DNA from: PHAA01 sp964457945
GTDB taxonomy: Bacteria; Bacillota; Syntrophomonadia; Syntrophomonadales; Syntrophomonadaceae
Length of the DNA stretch: 64,000 nt
Assembly: GCA_964457945.1 (NCBI GenBank)
Contig: CAYWFX010000003.1
Location: forward strand, 124,001-188,000
Reading direction: 5' to 3'
Shown: positions 1-9,602 of the stretch, in pieces
How positions within the stretch are numbered: position 1 is the stretch's first letter
How the letters are laid out: the number at the start of each line of letters is the position of its first letter
The notes under the pieces: generated by a model
What the model was told of the DNA's origin: nothing
The model's database searches: none
Seen by the model: only the letters and a program-made list of their open reading frames with translations
Position numbers and translations under genes: made by a program

Positions 1-1054
1 CTGCAGTAACTACATTATCACCGTCTTTAAGACCTTCACTCACCATAGCTTGGTCGTGATCAAAGCCATTAATTTTAATTTTTCTCATACTTACCGCTTC
101 TTCATTTATTACCCATACCGTCGGGGAATCTCCAGTCTGGTAAATGGCGCTCAAGGGAATAGCTATAAAAGCTGTTTGATCTGGATCGGAATTGTTTAAT
201 ATAACCGTGGCAGTCATACCTAATTTTAAATCTGGTGGCGGATTAATGAGACTGATTCGCACCTTGAAGGTCCGGGCAACCACATCAGCCACTGGCGAGA
301 CCTCACGCACTTTTCCATCCAAGCTTAAATCCGGAAGTGCCCAAAAACTTACCCTAATGGTGCTGGCTTTATGTAAATCATCTATTCGGTTTTCCGGTAT
401 GTTTATTTCAACTTCTCGTTCACCATCCCCCACCAGCGTTAATACCGGAGTAGCTGCCGCTATAAACTGTCCGGCTTCAACTCTTATCCCAGTTATGGTA
501 CCGGCGTGATCAGCAGTCAAGCTGCAGTATTGAAGCAGATTGGCAGATTGCTGATGCTGGGCCTTGGCTTGACTATAAGCAGCTTCAGCGGCAACGTAGC
601 CGTTTTGAGCAGCTTCATAGTCTGCTTTACTTAATGCTCCTTGCTCGTATAAAGCCTTGGCTCGACTCAGACTGTCCTTGGCAAGTTTCATTTTTGATTC
701 CGTTGAATTAAGCTGCGCTGTGTTGGCCTGAACGCTCAACTCGGGATCCGAACTATCTAATTGCATCAGCAGATCGCCAGGTTTTACGATACTACCCACC
801 TCGATATTCCTACTTAAGACTTTGCCATTAACCCGAAAAGCCAGCTGACTTTCATAACGCCCATGAACCTCCCCGGAATATTTGAAGCTCTCGGCATTAT
901 TATCTATACGTACGACCATAGATCGTACCAAAGGGTTGTTTTCTTCCACTTTATTGGCAGGATGGTAGGCTCGCAGAAAATATCCAGCAACACCAAGAAC
1001 TGCAACCAAGAAAATGACAGCATAGCGTTTTTTGTTTTTACCAATCTGCATCAT
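1..1054 (-). CDS. RND efflux periplasmic adaptor (HlyD/AcrA-type), 3' truncated by window edge
   Basis: This is the membrane-fusion subunit of a tripartite or RND-type efflux pump. The reading frame was translated by hand from the minus strand and stays open to base 1, so the C-terminus lies outside the window. The start is the first of two adjacent ATG codons, 7-8 bases after GAGGAG. One N-terminal membrane anchor is followed by a lipoyl-like half-motif (GKVLSRNIEVGSIVKPGD), a coiled-coil hairpin rich in Ala, Gln and Lys (about residues 95-165), the second lipoyl half (ADHAGTITGIRVEAG) and a beta-barrel region with the typical NPPPDLKLGM segment. It is divergent from a TetR gene, which probably controls it. 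The partner permease would lie left of the window. The family is certain; the substrate is unknown. Confidence 0.88.
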   Translation of the reverse strand, partial: MMQIGKNKKRYAVIFLVAVLGVAGYFLRAYHPANKVEENNPLVRSMVVRIDNNAESFKYSGEVHGRYESQLAFRVNGKVLSRNIEVGSIVKPGDLLMQLDSSDPELSVQANTAQLNSTESKMKLAKDSLSRAKALYEQGALSKADYEAAQNGYVAAEAAYSQAKAQHQQSANLLQYCSLTADHAGTITGIRVEAGQFIAAATPVLTLVGDGEREVEINIPENRIDDLHKASTIRVSFWALPDLSLDGKVREVSPVADVVARTFKVRISLINPPPDLKLGMTATVILNNSDPDQTAFIAIPLSAIYQTGDSPTVWVINEEAVSMRKIKINGFDHDQAMVSEGLKDGDNVVTA

Positions 1055-1082
1055 TACATCACTCCTCATCCCCATGTGGCGC

Positions 1083-1163
1083 ACCAGCAGTTCTGGTGAA
1101 GCAATTGACTTTTTCCTGCAACTAAATGATAATAATATGCACAGAGTATACCATGTTGTGCAT
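1083..1163. promoter_or_regulatory. Divergent promoter/operator region with two inverted repeats
   Basis: The intergenic region between the efflux adaptor and the TetR gene holds a short palindrome, ACCAG-N5-CTGGT (about 1084-1098), and a wider dyad, ATGCAC-N15-GTGCAT (1137-1163). Inverted repeats of this kind between divergent TetR and efflux genes are usual repressor sites. The assignment to this repressor is an inference. Confidence 0.35.
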
Positions 1164-1251
1164 TTTGTGTAAATGACTGAAGCTTTTTTTGTGGTGTATA
1201 ATTGATTCATAGTTTTAAGAATCTATGTATTCTAATTGAGGAGTTTTTAGG

Positions 1252-1806
1252 GTGAATAAAGAAGAGCAGATTTTGAAAGCATTCAAAGAATTGTCTTATA
1301 ACCAGGGTTTTTATTCAGTAAGGATGGAAGAACTAGCAGTCAGAGCCGGGGTCAGCAAACGAACCATCTATCTTTATTTCAAAAGCAAGGAAGATCTGGT
1401 GGATAAAGCGCTGGACTCCTTCATCTCTGAATTTCCGAATAGAATTGATTTCATTACCAAACAATCCGATTTGGTAAGCGCTCTGGCCAAAGCAATGGAA
1501 TCTTTAATGAAAGACGGGGCTTTTCTGATGAATGCTCAATCGATAAGGGATTTGCAGGTTCACTACCCTGTGGCGTGGCAAAAACTTGAGGCCTATCGCC
1601 ACGACCAAATAACATCCGTTTTAGAAATAATCCTGGCAAGAAGTGAAAAAGAATGGGTTCGGGAATTGGATCCGCGCATTATCAGAGAGGCCATTATGGC
1701 CATCGACCGCCGCTTTGCCAATGTTGAATTTGCTATTGAAATGGGAATGTCCCTACACGAAGTAACCCTCCAATTTGCCAAGCTCATTGCTTACCCTTAT
1801 GTTTGA
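1252..1806 (+). CDS. TetR/AcrR family transcriptional regulator
   Basis: This 184-residue protein is probably the local repressor of the divergent efflux genes. An N-terminal helix-turn-helix is clear (residues 10-55, with VRAGVSKRTIYLYFKSKEDL typical of the family). The C-terminal ligand-binding half is poorly conserved, as usual. The start is GTG, about 8 bases after GAGGAG. The length is normal. The ligand cannot be read from the sequence; context suggests a substrate of the efflux pump. Confidence 0.9.
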   Translation: MNKEEQILKAFKELSYNQGFYSVRMEELAVRAGVSKRTIYLYFKSKEDLVDKALDSFISEFPNRIDFITKQSDLVSALAKAMESLMKDGAFLMNAQSIRDLQVHYPVAWQKLEAYRHDQITSVLEIILARSEKEWVRELDPRIIREAIMAIDRRFANVEFAIEMGMSLHEVTLQFAKLIAYPYV

Positions 1807-1866
1807 GGACCCGCCCCCATAAGGGGCAAAGTTATAGGTAAAACCAGTTACATGGATTGAGATACT

Positions 1867-2634
1867 CTAGACCTTAATAAAAACAAATCCAAACAGTGAT
1901 ATTACGAAGACCCCACCGATTACATACATCAATGGAGATGCTGACATCTGCATACCCAAGACAATCATCAAAACTATGAATACTTCACTTGCCAACAAAG
2001 ATAATAACAGCGCATATTTTAAACTAATAAGCCGTTTTACCTTCTGTGCTTGTAAATTCTCCGATATAGCAATATTTCCAGGTAAAGTAATTTCCATTTT
2101 ACTGTCCTCCGAGGTCAAAACAATCAACAACGGCAAACCAAATAGAATTGGAAATCCAAAGTCGTTAATCAAAATAATCCAAAATATTCGAGGAATCCAC
2201 ATACCAAACAGCACATCCAGTCCGCAGGCAATCAGTATGGCAGTTGCAATGGCCGCAGCAGCAGCAATAAAAATATATTTAACTATATTTTTATTGTTTT
2301 TTACGTTAGGCTTTTCCCTCTTGCCTGATATATGCCAAAGTTTATAAGGCAGCCAGGCAGCAATGAAATTGCCCACAAAACCCAGAATAGATGCTTGGGA
2401 AAAGGTGCCAAAAAGATCTGCGATCAGGTTGCCTATGGCACAGCCCCATGCCCCGGCAGGTCCCAATAACAGCCCGGCTACTACCGGCACTGCATTGACT
2501 GGTCGCACCTCGGTAAAACCTTCGATGAGCACCATCACCTTAAAGGGTACAGCCATCCCTATAAATACCAGGGCGCATATAATGATTTGCAATAATTTCT
2601 GTTTTGATTTGAAAGGTGAAAGGATTTCTTGCAT
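1867..2634 (-). CDS. ECF-transporter S-component-like integral membrane protein
   Basis: This 255-residue, very hydrophobic protein has about six membrane segments. The N-terminal third carries VRPVNAVPVVAGLLLGPAG followed by a GNLIADLFGT-like segment, a pattern seen in substrate-binding (S) subunits of energy-coupling-factor vitamin transporters and related families. It begins 3 bases after the stop of the DMT transporter gene and so closes the long minus-strand run. No ECF ATPase or T-component gene lies nearby, so any energising module would have to be shared from elsewhere. The substrate is unknown. Confidence 0.5.
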   Translation of the reverse strand: MQEILSPFKSKQKLLQIIICALVFIGMAVPFKVMVLIEGFTEVRPVNAVPVVAGLLLGPAGAWGCAIGNLIADLFGTFSQASILGFVGNFIAAWLPYKLWHISGKREKPNVKNNKNIVKYIFIAAAAAIATAILIACGLDVLFGMWIPRIFWIILINDFGFPILFGLPLLIVLTSEDSKMEITLPGNIAISENLQAQKVKRLISLKYALLLSLLASEVFIVLMIVLGMQMSASPLMYVIGGVFVISLFGFVFIKV

Positions 2635-2637
2635 ATA

Positions 2638-3549
2638 TTATTCCCCCTCTGCGCATTGGCCAAGGCTATTTCTTTTATTCAAGAAATTAGTTCCGGCACA
2701 GATGGCTCCGGCAACGATAAAGGCTGCCCCGACTAGCTTTGCACTGGTCATAAGCTCTGTAGACCCAAAAGTATTAGGAATCAGTAAGGCAAGCACCAGG
2801 GTAACCACTGGCTCTGTAGAGGCCATTACCGTTACGGCGATAGGGGATGCATATTTTTGCGAATACATCAGCATGATGTAGGCGTAAGCTTTGGCAAAAA
2901 AGGCTAACAGGAAAATATTGGCCAGGATTTCATTGGTATAAGTAACAGCAAAAAAGGTCTTAGGTTCCTCAATGAACCATAACCCAAAGCCAATAATAGC
3001 AGTAAAAAACATCTGCCCTATTCCGAGCAATAGTGGATCACTTTTTTTGGCAAAGCTATCAACCGTAATTATATACATTGCCATGAAAAGGCAGGCCGCT
3101 GCCATAGCCAGAACACCGTAATTCACCGAATCTCCAGGCTTCAGGCCACTGGTACAAATAAGGCCGATCAAGATTAAAATAATACCTAACAGGTTGTTGG
3201 GACTGGGTTTGCGATTAAATAGGAGCAGCAGGAGGGGTACAAATACAATATTTAAAGATGCTACAAAGCTGGCTGTGGATGCCGGTATCCGCGTAATGCC
3301 AATCCTCTCGAGGATGAGATTTCCGCAAATAATAGCTGCCAGAATAAGACTTCTCTGTAAGGTTTTTTTATCAAACTCCTTAAGCCTTTTAAAAAATACA
3401 ATGACTAAAATGAGGCTGGCAATCCCTGTTGTCATGGTCAAATAGGCGAAGGGTGAGATAGAATCGGGAATATTCTTGATAAATATGTAAGACGCGGCCC
3501 AGCAAAGAGTAATGGAGAATAAAATAATATTGGACTCAGTTCGTGTCAT
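2638..3549 (-). CDS. DMT-superfamily transporter (two EamA domains)
   Basis: This 303-residue protein has about ten membrane helices arranged as two EamA repeats, the classic drug/metabolite transporter layout. It overlaps the stop of the upstream small lipoprotein gene by 4 bases (ATGA), so the two are translationally coupled. Exporters of this family move small metabolites. Its position at the end of a RiPP-type gene run could be functional or accidental. Confidence 0.85.
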   Translation of the reverse strand: MTRTESNIILFSITLCWAASYIFIKNIPDSISPFAYLTMTTGIASLILVIVFFKRLKEFDKKTLQRSLILAAIICGNLILERIGITRIPASTASFVASLNIVFVPLLLLLFNRKPSPNNLLGIILILIGLICTSGLKPGDSVNYGVLAMAAACLFMAMYIITVDSFAKKSDPLLLGIGQMFFTAIIGFGLWFIEEPKTFFAVTYTNEILANIFLLAFFAKAYAYIMLMYSQKYASPIAVTVMASTEPVVTLVLALLIPNTFGSTELMTSAKLVGAAFIVAGAICAGTNFLNKRNSLGQCAEGE

Positions 3550-3974
3550 GGCCTGGTTCCCTCGTAAAAATCATAATTTACTTTTTCCTTTTCTATGAGT
3601 ATGGAATTCTGATTAAGCTCTTGCAGAATCTCGTCCATGATGGCTTTCATTTGCTGGTCGGTAGCATTATAAAATTCAATAACAAGGCTGTTTTCGTGGG
3701 TTATTACCCCTTTTTCATCCTTGTATGCACCTTTGCCGACACGCGCTGTAAAACCATCCACATATTTCAAAGCGATGTTGCTTACCTTCTTCTCAGCTTC
3801 CTCGTATGAAATACGCTGTGTGTATGTGTCCTTATCATTCAGCCCTATATACATAGTGTATTTGAGCGCCTCGCTCTGCCCAAGACCTGTCTGCATTGTA
3901 CAGCCAGAAAGCCCCGAGCATAATACAGTAATCAAAACAATGGAAATAAGCAGGCTTCTTGTCATTTTCCACAT
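3546..3974 (-). CDS. Small predicted lipoprotein, DUF3574-like
   Basis: This 142-residue protein has a lipobox-type signal peptide (a hydrophobic stretch, then LSGC at about residue 25). The mature part has the look of DUF3574 proteins: an opening Met-Tyr-Ile-Gly-Leu strand, then a G-Y/A-x-D-E segment, then a charged helix. It sits between the substrate-binding lipoprotein gene (4 bases upstream) and the DMT transporter gene (4-base overlap), so it is cotranscribed with both. The function is unknown; it is probably membrane-tethered on the outer face. Confidence 0.6.
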   Translation of the reverse strand: MWKMTRSLLISIVLITVLCSGLSGCTMQTGLGQSEALKYTMYIGLNDKDTYTQRISYEEAEKKVSNIALKYVDGFTARVGKGAYKDEKGVITHENSLVIEFYNATDQQMKAIMDEILQELNQNSILIEKEKVNYDFYEGTRP

Positions 3975-3977
3975 GCT

Positions 3978-5099
3978 TTATTCAAACCTTCCATCTCTGC
4001 AAATTAAGCTTGGCAGCTTATTTACATCTACTACCATCGCACCGCCTTTAGCAAAAGCAATATGCCTCCCTATGCCCTGATAGCCCTTTTCATCATGCAT
4101 CGCCTTTGCTATTTTCGACGGCTCGTTTGTGTCCAGTCGTACGGCAGTTTCTACAACCAACCTGATCATGTCATAACCCTGCACCGCCCATACATCTGCC
4201 TCTTTGCCGTATTTCTGCCGGTATCGCTCTTTGAATGCTTTAAGCTTTTCGCTTTCTTCAATTACCAGAGTAGACGGTACCATCATTCCCTCGGTTACTG
4301 ATTTATTCTCAGCCAATGCATTGGCCCTGTTAAAAATAGGCTCGCCCATGACTGCTAAATTCTTGTCTTTACTGCGAAGCATTTTTAAGACCTCAAAAGC
4401 GCGGTCAAGACCATACTGAGAAATAACCACGCCATCCACTCCGAGAGCCTGCCAGCGGCTGTAAACGTTCTCAAATGCATTTGCCGAGGCAATTGACGGT
4501 ACATAATCCACTATTTTAGTTTCAGTATTCAATAATTTAAGCTCAAAAGCTGTAACCAGTTCTTCCTGTGACTGCTTGCCGTTGTGATAGACGGCAATTC
4601 GCTTGAAGCCATTTTTCAAAGCATAATCCGCCATGGCCTGGCCTAAGTCTGAAAAAGCAGGCACACCACAAAAAATATTTGCGTTCTCTTTGGTAAATAG
4701 ACTGTCATAGGCACCGTACGGAAACAGGATCAGCTTCCCACTCCTGGTGAGTATATCCGCTGTGGTTTTGGAAACATCAAAATTTTGCAGATTAAAGACT
4801 GCAGTAACTCTATTGTCCTCCGCCACCCTGGTTGCCATTTCCACACCCTTTTCATAGAGGGCTTGGTCGTCAATAACTTCTATTTTTGTGTTAAACCCCT
4901 TGTCAGAATACTCCTTGTTTACATCCTCCACTGCCAGCTGCACACCATTGATAAACGCTCCGTCAGCTGTCAGCCATGTGGCATCAGCCACGATTGGAAT
5001 ATAAATATCACGGCCACCGACTATTTCCTTATTACTGCATGATATAGATATGAGACTTAGTGCAGTAATGAGGCATAAAATAAGCAGTTTTCTCATCAT
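3978..5099 (-). CDS. ABC-type substrate-binding lipoprotein (LivK/Peripla_BP_6-like)
   Basis: This is a solute-binding protein of the branched-chain amino-acid/urea receptor type. A signal peptide ends in a lipobox (SISC, about residue 21 from the chosen start). The chain has the two-lobed Leu/Ile/Val-binding fold (AVYHNGKQSQEELVTAF and WAVQGYDMIRLV are characteristic stretches). The frame can be extended to an upstream ATG at 5126, but the GGGGG ribosome site sits directly before the ATG-ATG pair at 5099/5096, so the shorter start is preferred. It follows the NHLM exporter genes closely. No permease gene accompanies it, so it may act as a sensor or scavenger, for example in immunity to the exported peptide. 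That role is an inference. Confidence 0.75.
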   Translation of the reverse strand: MMRKLLILCLITALSLISISCSNKEIVGGRDIYIPIVADATWLTADGAFINGVQLAVEDVNKEYSDKGFNTKIEVIDDQALYEKGVEMATRVAEDNRVTAVFNLQNFDVSKTTADILTRSGKLILFPYGAYDSLFTKENANIFCGVPAFSDLGQAMADYALKNGFKRIAVYHNGKQSQEELVTAFELKLLNTETKIVDYVPSIASANAFENVYSRWQALGVDGVVISQYGLDRAFEVLKMLRSKDKNLAVMGEPIFNRANALAENKSVTEGMMVPSTLVIEESEKLKAFKERYRQKYGKEADVWAVQGYDMIRLVVETAVRLDTNEPSKIAKAMHDEKGYQGIGRHIAFAKGGAMVVDVNKLPSLICRDGRFE

Positions 5100-5153
5100 G
5101 ACCCCCTTCTCAAGGTTAAACCTCATTCATTTTATTATGGGCAAATGGCTGTA

Positions 5154-7325
5154 CTAGCTGACCTGCCTTAGCGCAAACTCATAAAACAAACCCTTTTTCT
5201 CCATAAGCTCCGCAAAATCACCCTCTTCGGAGATTCTTCCCTTGTCCATTACAATGATTCTATCGCAGTTTTTAACGGTTGATAGACGATGAGCTATGAC
5301 AATTCTGGTACAGCCCAGCTGCGCCAGGCTGTCTGCAACATGCTTCTGGGTAATATTATCCAATGCGCTAGTCGCTTCATCAAAGAGCAGAATTTTGGGG
5401 TTTGAGACCAGTGCCCTGGCAATAAGTATTCTCTGGCGCTGTCCCCCGGATATGCCGCCGCTGCCCTCGCTAATTAAGGTGTGCATGCCCATGGGCATAG
5501 CCTTGATGTCTTCCTCTACCCCTGCCATGTTGGCTGCCCTCCAGGCATCGTCAAGGGTGCTCCAGGGCGAAGCGATGATTATATTAGAAAATATATCCCC
5601 TGAAAAGAGCTTGCCGTTTTGCAGAGCAGTTCCGATGCATTGACGCACTGAACGAACATCCAGAGTTTCCAAATCTGATCCGTCATAATAAACGGAACCC
5701 GCTTCTGGCTTCTCAAAGCCCAGCAGCAATCGCATGAGGGTTGATTTGCCGCAGCCGCTTTTCCCGACTATGGCGATGTATTCACCTGGGGTTACCTTTA
5801 AGTTTATATTATCAAGGGTGATCGGTCCGTCTTGGGTGTATCGAAAGGTGGCATTTGATATTTCAATATTGCCGGAAAGCGCAGTAACAATCTGTTTGCT
5901 GGCGTCTACTTCAGGGACGGCCTCAAAAATAGGTTGGACCATTTCCAGAAGCGGCTTTACGTTGGCAATGGTCATAATCACACCCGCCAGCGACATTATT
6001 GCTCCGCTGACGGCACCGTAGGCAATATTGAAAGCAATGTAGTCGGATTGGGAGATTTTATTCAGACCTGCAAAATAGTAGAGCAGCATTACGCCTCCTA
6101 GGGTAAGGGCTCCCGTTATTGCGGCGTTAAGCCGCAATAACAGTGGAGGTGAAAACGTCAACCTACCGGTTTCCTTATATACCGCTGCCCATTTGGCAAA
6201 GGCTCGTTTTTCAGCGCCGGCCAACTTTACCTTTTGCAGACCATTAAACAGCCCAAACACCAACCCGCTCATTTTCGCAGACAGCTTCATCTGTTTTTTA
6301 GATAGTTTTTGCTGCCATAGACCTGTTAAGATCGTAAAGACACACATGGTGATAATGACCAGCAGACCTGGAATAACCAGTGTCGGCGCAAAGCTTCCCA
6401 TCTGAAAGATATAAACAAAGGAAAATAGAACTGAAAGCCCAGTTGTCAATACTGTATCCGAAAGCATAGAGCAAAGCTGATTAATACTCATAGCCCGGGT
6501 GCTTAGTTCCCCTGCCGTAAAATCTTTGAAGAAGGCTGCCGGCAAGGAAAATATCCTGGCCATAGCCGCGCTCTGCACAGAGAGGTTTATTTTGTCACGC
6601 AGCCTGGTCAAAACCAGGTTTCGTGTAATCCCAAACAAAGACGAGCCTATAGCCACCCCAATTAAAAGGCCTGCTACAGGGAACACATCGCTTTTGGTTC
6701 CGCTGGGAATCACGTTGTTAAAAATCTGCTTGTTTACAAAAGGTATAAAAAGTCCCAGCAGGCTGACCAACAGGCTGGCACCAAGCACAAAAGCAATATC
6801 CGCTCTGGTAATGGAACGGAGAGCAAATAGACCCAGGTCCAGCAAATTAATTTTTTTGGCAGGCAATGCTGGGTAAAAGCAAAAAGCATCAGTATCCAGC
6901 TTTAACGCTGTTTTCCTGTTGACCTTCACCCGCTTTCCAGACTCCCCATCGTAGAACATATAGCCGGATGGAAAGGCCGGAAGTATGGCTACCGCATCAC
7001 CTTCTTTAGTACTGCCCAGCAAAACCCCGGTAGTATCCCGCCACCATTCCCCCACTAATTCCACACGCCTTCGCATCATCCCAGATGGACACAGCATATA
7101 TTCAAGGCGGGCATTGATATCCTCTATTTCATCCGGCACCCGTGTTATTTTAACCCCGAGAGCAGACAACACCTCATTAATAGCGCTCTCTGCTGCCAAC
7201 TCTTTTCCCTCAGCCAGCGTTTTATCCCTATCGTCGCCAATGATGGAAAAAAGGTCCGAAAAGGCATTATCCATGGCCCTATTATCGTTTTCAAGACGTT
7301 TTTGCAGCTGCTCGCTGAATGCCAC
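5154..7325 (-). CDS. NHLM-type bacteriocin ABC exporter, permease/ATPase subunit without peptidase
   Basis: This 723-residue half-transporter is of the type that exports Nif11/NHLP-leader peptides. About 150 N-terminal residues have no Cys39 peptidase motif. The membrane domain (about 170-440) is followed by an ATPase domain with Walker A GKSGCGKST, the signature SGGISGGQRQR and Walker B LLFDEATSALD. It follows the peptidase-containing exporter gene by 18 bases. The two probably form a heterodimer in which the neighbour cleaves the leader. The pair plus an HlyD-like subunit is the standard NHLM secretion set. Confidence 0.88.
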   Translation of the reverse strand: MAFSEQLQKRLENDNRAMDNAFSDLFSIIGDDRDKTLAEGKELAAESAINEVLSALGVKITRVPDEIEDINARLEYMLCPSGMMRRRVELVGEWWRDTTGVLLGSTKEGDAVAILPAFPSGYMFYDGESGKRVKVNRKTALKLDTDAFCFYPALPAKKINLLDLGLFALRSITRADIAFVLGASLLVSLLGLFIPFVNKQIFNNVIPSGTKSDVFPVAGLLIGVAIGSSLFGITRNLVLTRLRDKINLSVQSAAMARIFSLPAAFFKDFTAGELSTRAMSINQLCSMLSDTVLTTGLSVLFSFVYIFQMGSFAPTLVIPGLLVIITMCVFTILTGLWQQKLSKKQMKLSAKMSGLVFGLFNGLQKVKLAGAEKRAFAKWAAVYKETGRLTFSPPLLLRLNAAITGALTLGGVMLLYYFAGLNKISQSDYIAFNIAYGAVSGAIMSLAGVIMTIANVKPLLEMVQPIFEAVPEVDASKQIVTALSGNIEISNATFRYTQDGPITLDNINLKVTPGEYIAIVGKSGCGKSTLMRLLLGFEKPEAGSVYYDGSDLETLDVRSVRQCIGTALQNGKLFSGDIFSNIIIASPWSTLDDAWRAANMAGVEEDIKAMPMGMHTLISEGSGGISGGQRQRILIARALVSNPKILLFDEATSALDNITQKHVADSLAQLGCTRIVIAHRLSTVKNCDRIIVMDKGRISEEGDFAELMEKKGLFYEFALRQVS

Positions 7326-7343
7326 TGAATTCTCCCCCTTAAG

Positions 7344-9488
7344 CTAATTGCTAATTAGTGCGGCATATTTACCGCCCATTTGCATTAGCTCTTCATGCCG
7401 GCCCCTTTCGGAAACCCCGCCTTGGTCCAATACGATGATCTCGTCGCAGTCCCGAATAGTGGAAAGCCGGTGGGCCACAATAATCAAAGTAATCCCCCTT
7501 GCTTTCACTGCTTCCATAATCAGCTGCTCGGTTTTGGCATCCAATGCGCTGGTGGCCTCGTCCAGTATGATAATGGACGGTTCCTGGGCCAGAGCCCTGG
7601 CTATTTCGAAACGCTGCCGCTGACCACCGGAGAAGTTTTTGCCGCTTTCCTGGATTATATGGGAGTATCCTCCCTCCCGCAGCATAATGTCCTCATGAAT
7701 CTGGGCATCCTTACAGGAGGATACAATGACAGCCTCATCAATAGATTGATCCCACATGGTAATATTATTTTCAATAGTATCCTCAAAAAGCACAATGTCC
7801 TGATCTACTACTGCCAGTGAACTTGTGAAGATACTCCGGTTGATTTCATTTTTAGGTAGTCCACCAAAACGAATTTCGCCGGACCATGGCTGATATAAGC
7901 CAGAAATGAGCTTGGCCAGTGTTGATTTGCCGCTGCCTGAACCACCTACTAAAGCAACACTCCCACCCTGTAAAAGTTTAAGGGAAAAATCCTCAATTAA
8001 GGGTGGTGAAAGCTTGTTGTATCCGAAGGTAATATTTGCCATCTCAATTTGTCCCGTAAGTTTTTCCAAGCATGTATCATCCAATTGGTTCTGTTCATTA
8101 TCATCAACATCCGGCTGGTAATTCATTACATCCTCCACCCGCTCCATCTCTGAGCGCATCTCAATAAATGATTGTCCCACTCCCACCAGCTGATTGACTG
8201 GGGACAGGAAGGAGGATAAAAAGCCCTGGAAGGCTAAAAGCATACCAATCGTAAACTCTCCGTCTAAAATAAGGTAAACGCCTATCATCAAAACAACGGT
8301 ATTTGCTATCTGCTGTAATAGCGAAGGTATTATGCTGTAAAACTGGTTGGCTTTAGCGAAGACAACCTGGGCATTCCCCTGCTTGGCAAAATACCCAGAC
8401 CAGCGTTCAAAAAACCCGTTTTCCGCACCCGACGCTTTGATGGTTTCAATCATCTCAAAGCCAGACATAGTGATACCTGCCAGCTTGCCGCCATCGCGCT
8501 GCATAACCCGACTCATATTGACCCTTTTCTTGGATACCATTCGCAGGACCAGCATATTGATCAGTGCGGCTCCAATTCCTACAAAGGATAACGTAACACT
8601 GTAACTAATCATCACCCCCAGGTAAAGCACTAAGAGGCATACATTCATAAATATAGGTGCTATTTGGCCGATCAGGGTGGCGGCAATTGTTTCATTGCTC
8701 GCTTGCCTGGAGGCAATATCTCCGGCAAACCGTTGGGAGAAAAAATCCACCGGCAGGCGCAGCACATGCCACATAAAGGAAGCATTCGCTTCTATGGCCA
8801 GCTTGCCCTCGATTTTAAGCCAGTAAATACCCTGAATGATGCTCACCACAAACTGCAAAATGAGAACCAACAGCATAGCTCCAATAAACGGCATCAGCCA
8901 CTCCGGGTTTTTACCCGATAGGATATTATCCATAAAAACTCGGGAGAAAAACGGGGTAATTATGCCAATTCCTGCTGTGAGGATACCGGTTAGTATTACA
9001 AAGGCAAAAGCTGCAGCCGTACCGCGCAGCCGTTTCTTCGCAAAGCCCCAGACGCTTTTGGGCTTGCCCTCGGCCACAAATTCCTCAGTTTTTTCAAAAC
9101 GCAAAACTATTCCGGTAAAGCTTTTATCAAACTCCTCCAGAGTTACTTCAACTATGCCCCTGGCCGGATCATTCAACACCGCCTTATCCTTTTTAAAACC
9201 ATTTAACACCACAAAATGATTGAAATTCCAGTGGATAATAGCAGGCAAAGCAATATCCCGAAGAGATGAGGGTTCCATACGGTAACCTGCAGCCTTCATT
9301 CCATACGCTCTTGCAGCCATTAATACGTTTTTAGCGCTGCTGCCGTCCCGGGATACACCGCAATCTGCGCGCACCTGCTCCAGAGGCAGCCATTTTCCAT
9401 GATAGGCCAGTATCATACAGAGGGACGCTGCCCCGCACTCCAGGGCTTCCATCTGCATGACCACCGGCACTTTTATAACTTTTGACAT
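7344..9488 (-). CDS. NHLM-type bacteriocin ABC exporter with N-terminal C39 leader peptidase
   Basis: This 714-residue protein combines three parts. An N-terminal C39 cysteine peptidase has its catalytic Cys in LECGAASL (residue about 17), His in HFVVLNG and Asp in NDPARG. A six-helix membrane domain covers about 160-440. The C-terminal ATPase carries GGSGSGKST, NFSGGQRQR and ILDEATSALD. It should cleave precursors after a double-Gly site and export the core peptide. Both nearby Nif11-type precursors end their leaders in GG, matching this specificity. It sits 115 bases downstream of one of them. Confidence 0.92.
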   Translation of the reverse strand: MSKVIKVPVVMQMEALECGAASLCMILAYHGKWLPLEQVRADCGVSRDGSSAKNVLMAARAYGMKAAGYRMEPSSLRDIALPAIIHWNFNHFVVLNGFKKDKAVLNDPARGIVEVTLEEFDKSFTGIVLRFEKTEEFVAEGKPKSVWGFAKKRLRGTAAAFAFVILTGILTAGIGIITPFFSRVFMDNILSGKNPEWLMPFIGAMLLVLILQFVVSIIQGIYWLKIEGKLAIEANASFMWHVLRLPVDFFSQRFAGDIASRQASNETIAATLIGQIAPIFMNVCLLVLYLGVMISYSVTLSFVGIGAALINMLVLRMVSKKRVNMSRVMQRDGGKLAGITMSGFEMIETIKASGAENGFFERWSGYFAKQGNAQVVFAKANQFYSIIPSLLQQIANTVVLMIGVYLILDGEFTIGMLLAFQGFLSSFLSPVNQLVGVGQSFIEMRSEMERVEDVMNYQPDVDDNEQNQLDDTCLEKLTGQIEMANITFGYNKLSPPLIEDFSLKLLQGGSVALVGGSGSGKSTLAKLISGLYQPWSGEIRFGGLPKNEINRSIFTSSLAVVDQDIVLFEDTIENNITMWDQSIDEAVIVSSCKDAQIHEDIMLREGGYSHIIQESGKNFSGGQRQRFEIARALAQEPSIIILDEATSALDAKTEQLIMEAVKARGITLIIVAHRLSTIRDCDEIIVLDQGGVSERGRHEELMQMGGKYAALISN

Positions 9489-9602
9489 AAGGATAGTTCT
9501 CCAGTTTCATTGTTACGTTGCAACGATTAGATCCCTAATCATCTTTACCCTAATAATTGCTAACCACATCTTGGTCTTTGTCCGCCTGATTTGTTGTTCT
9601 GT

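Noticed and set aside
863..1099. Plus-strand frame of 78 codons at the start of the efflux adaptor gene
   Set aside because: It lies antisense to a clearly coding membrane-fusion protein and has no family features.
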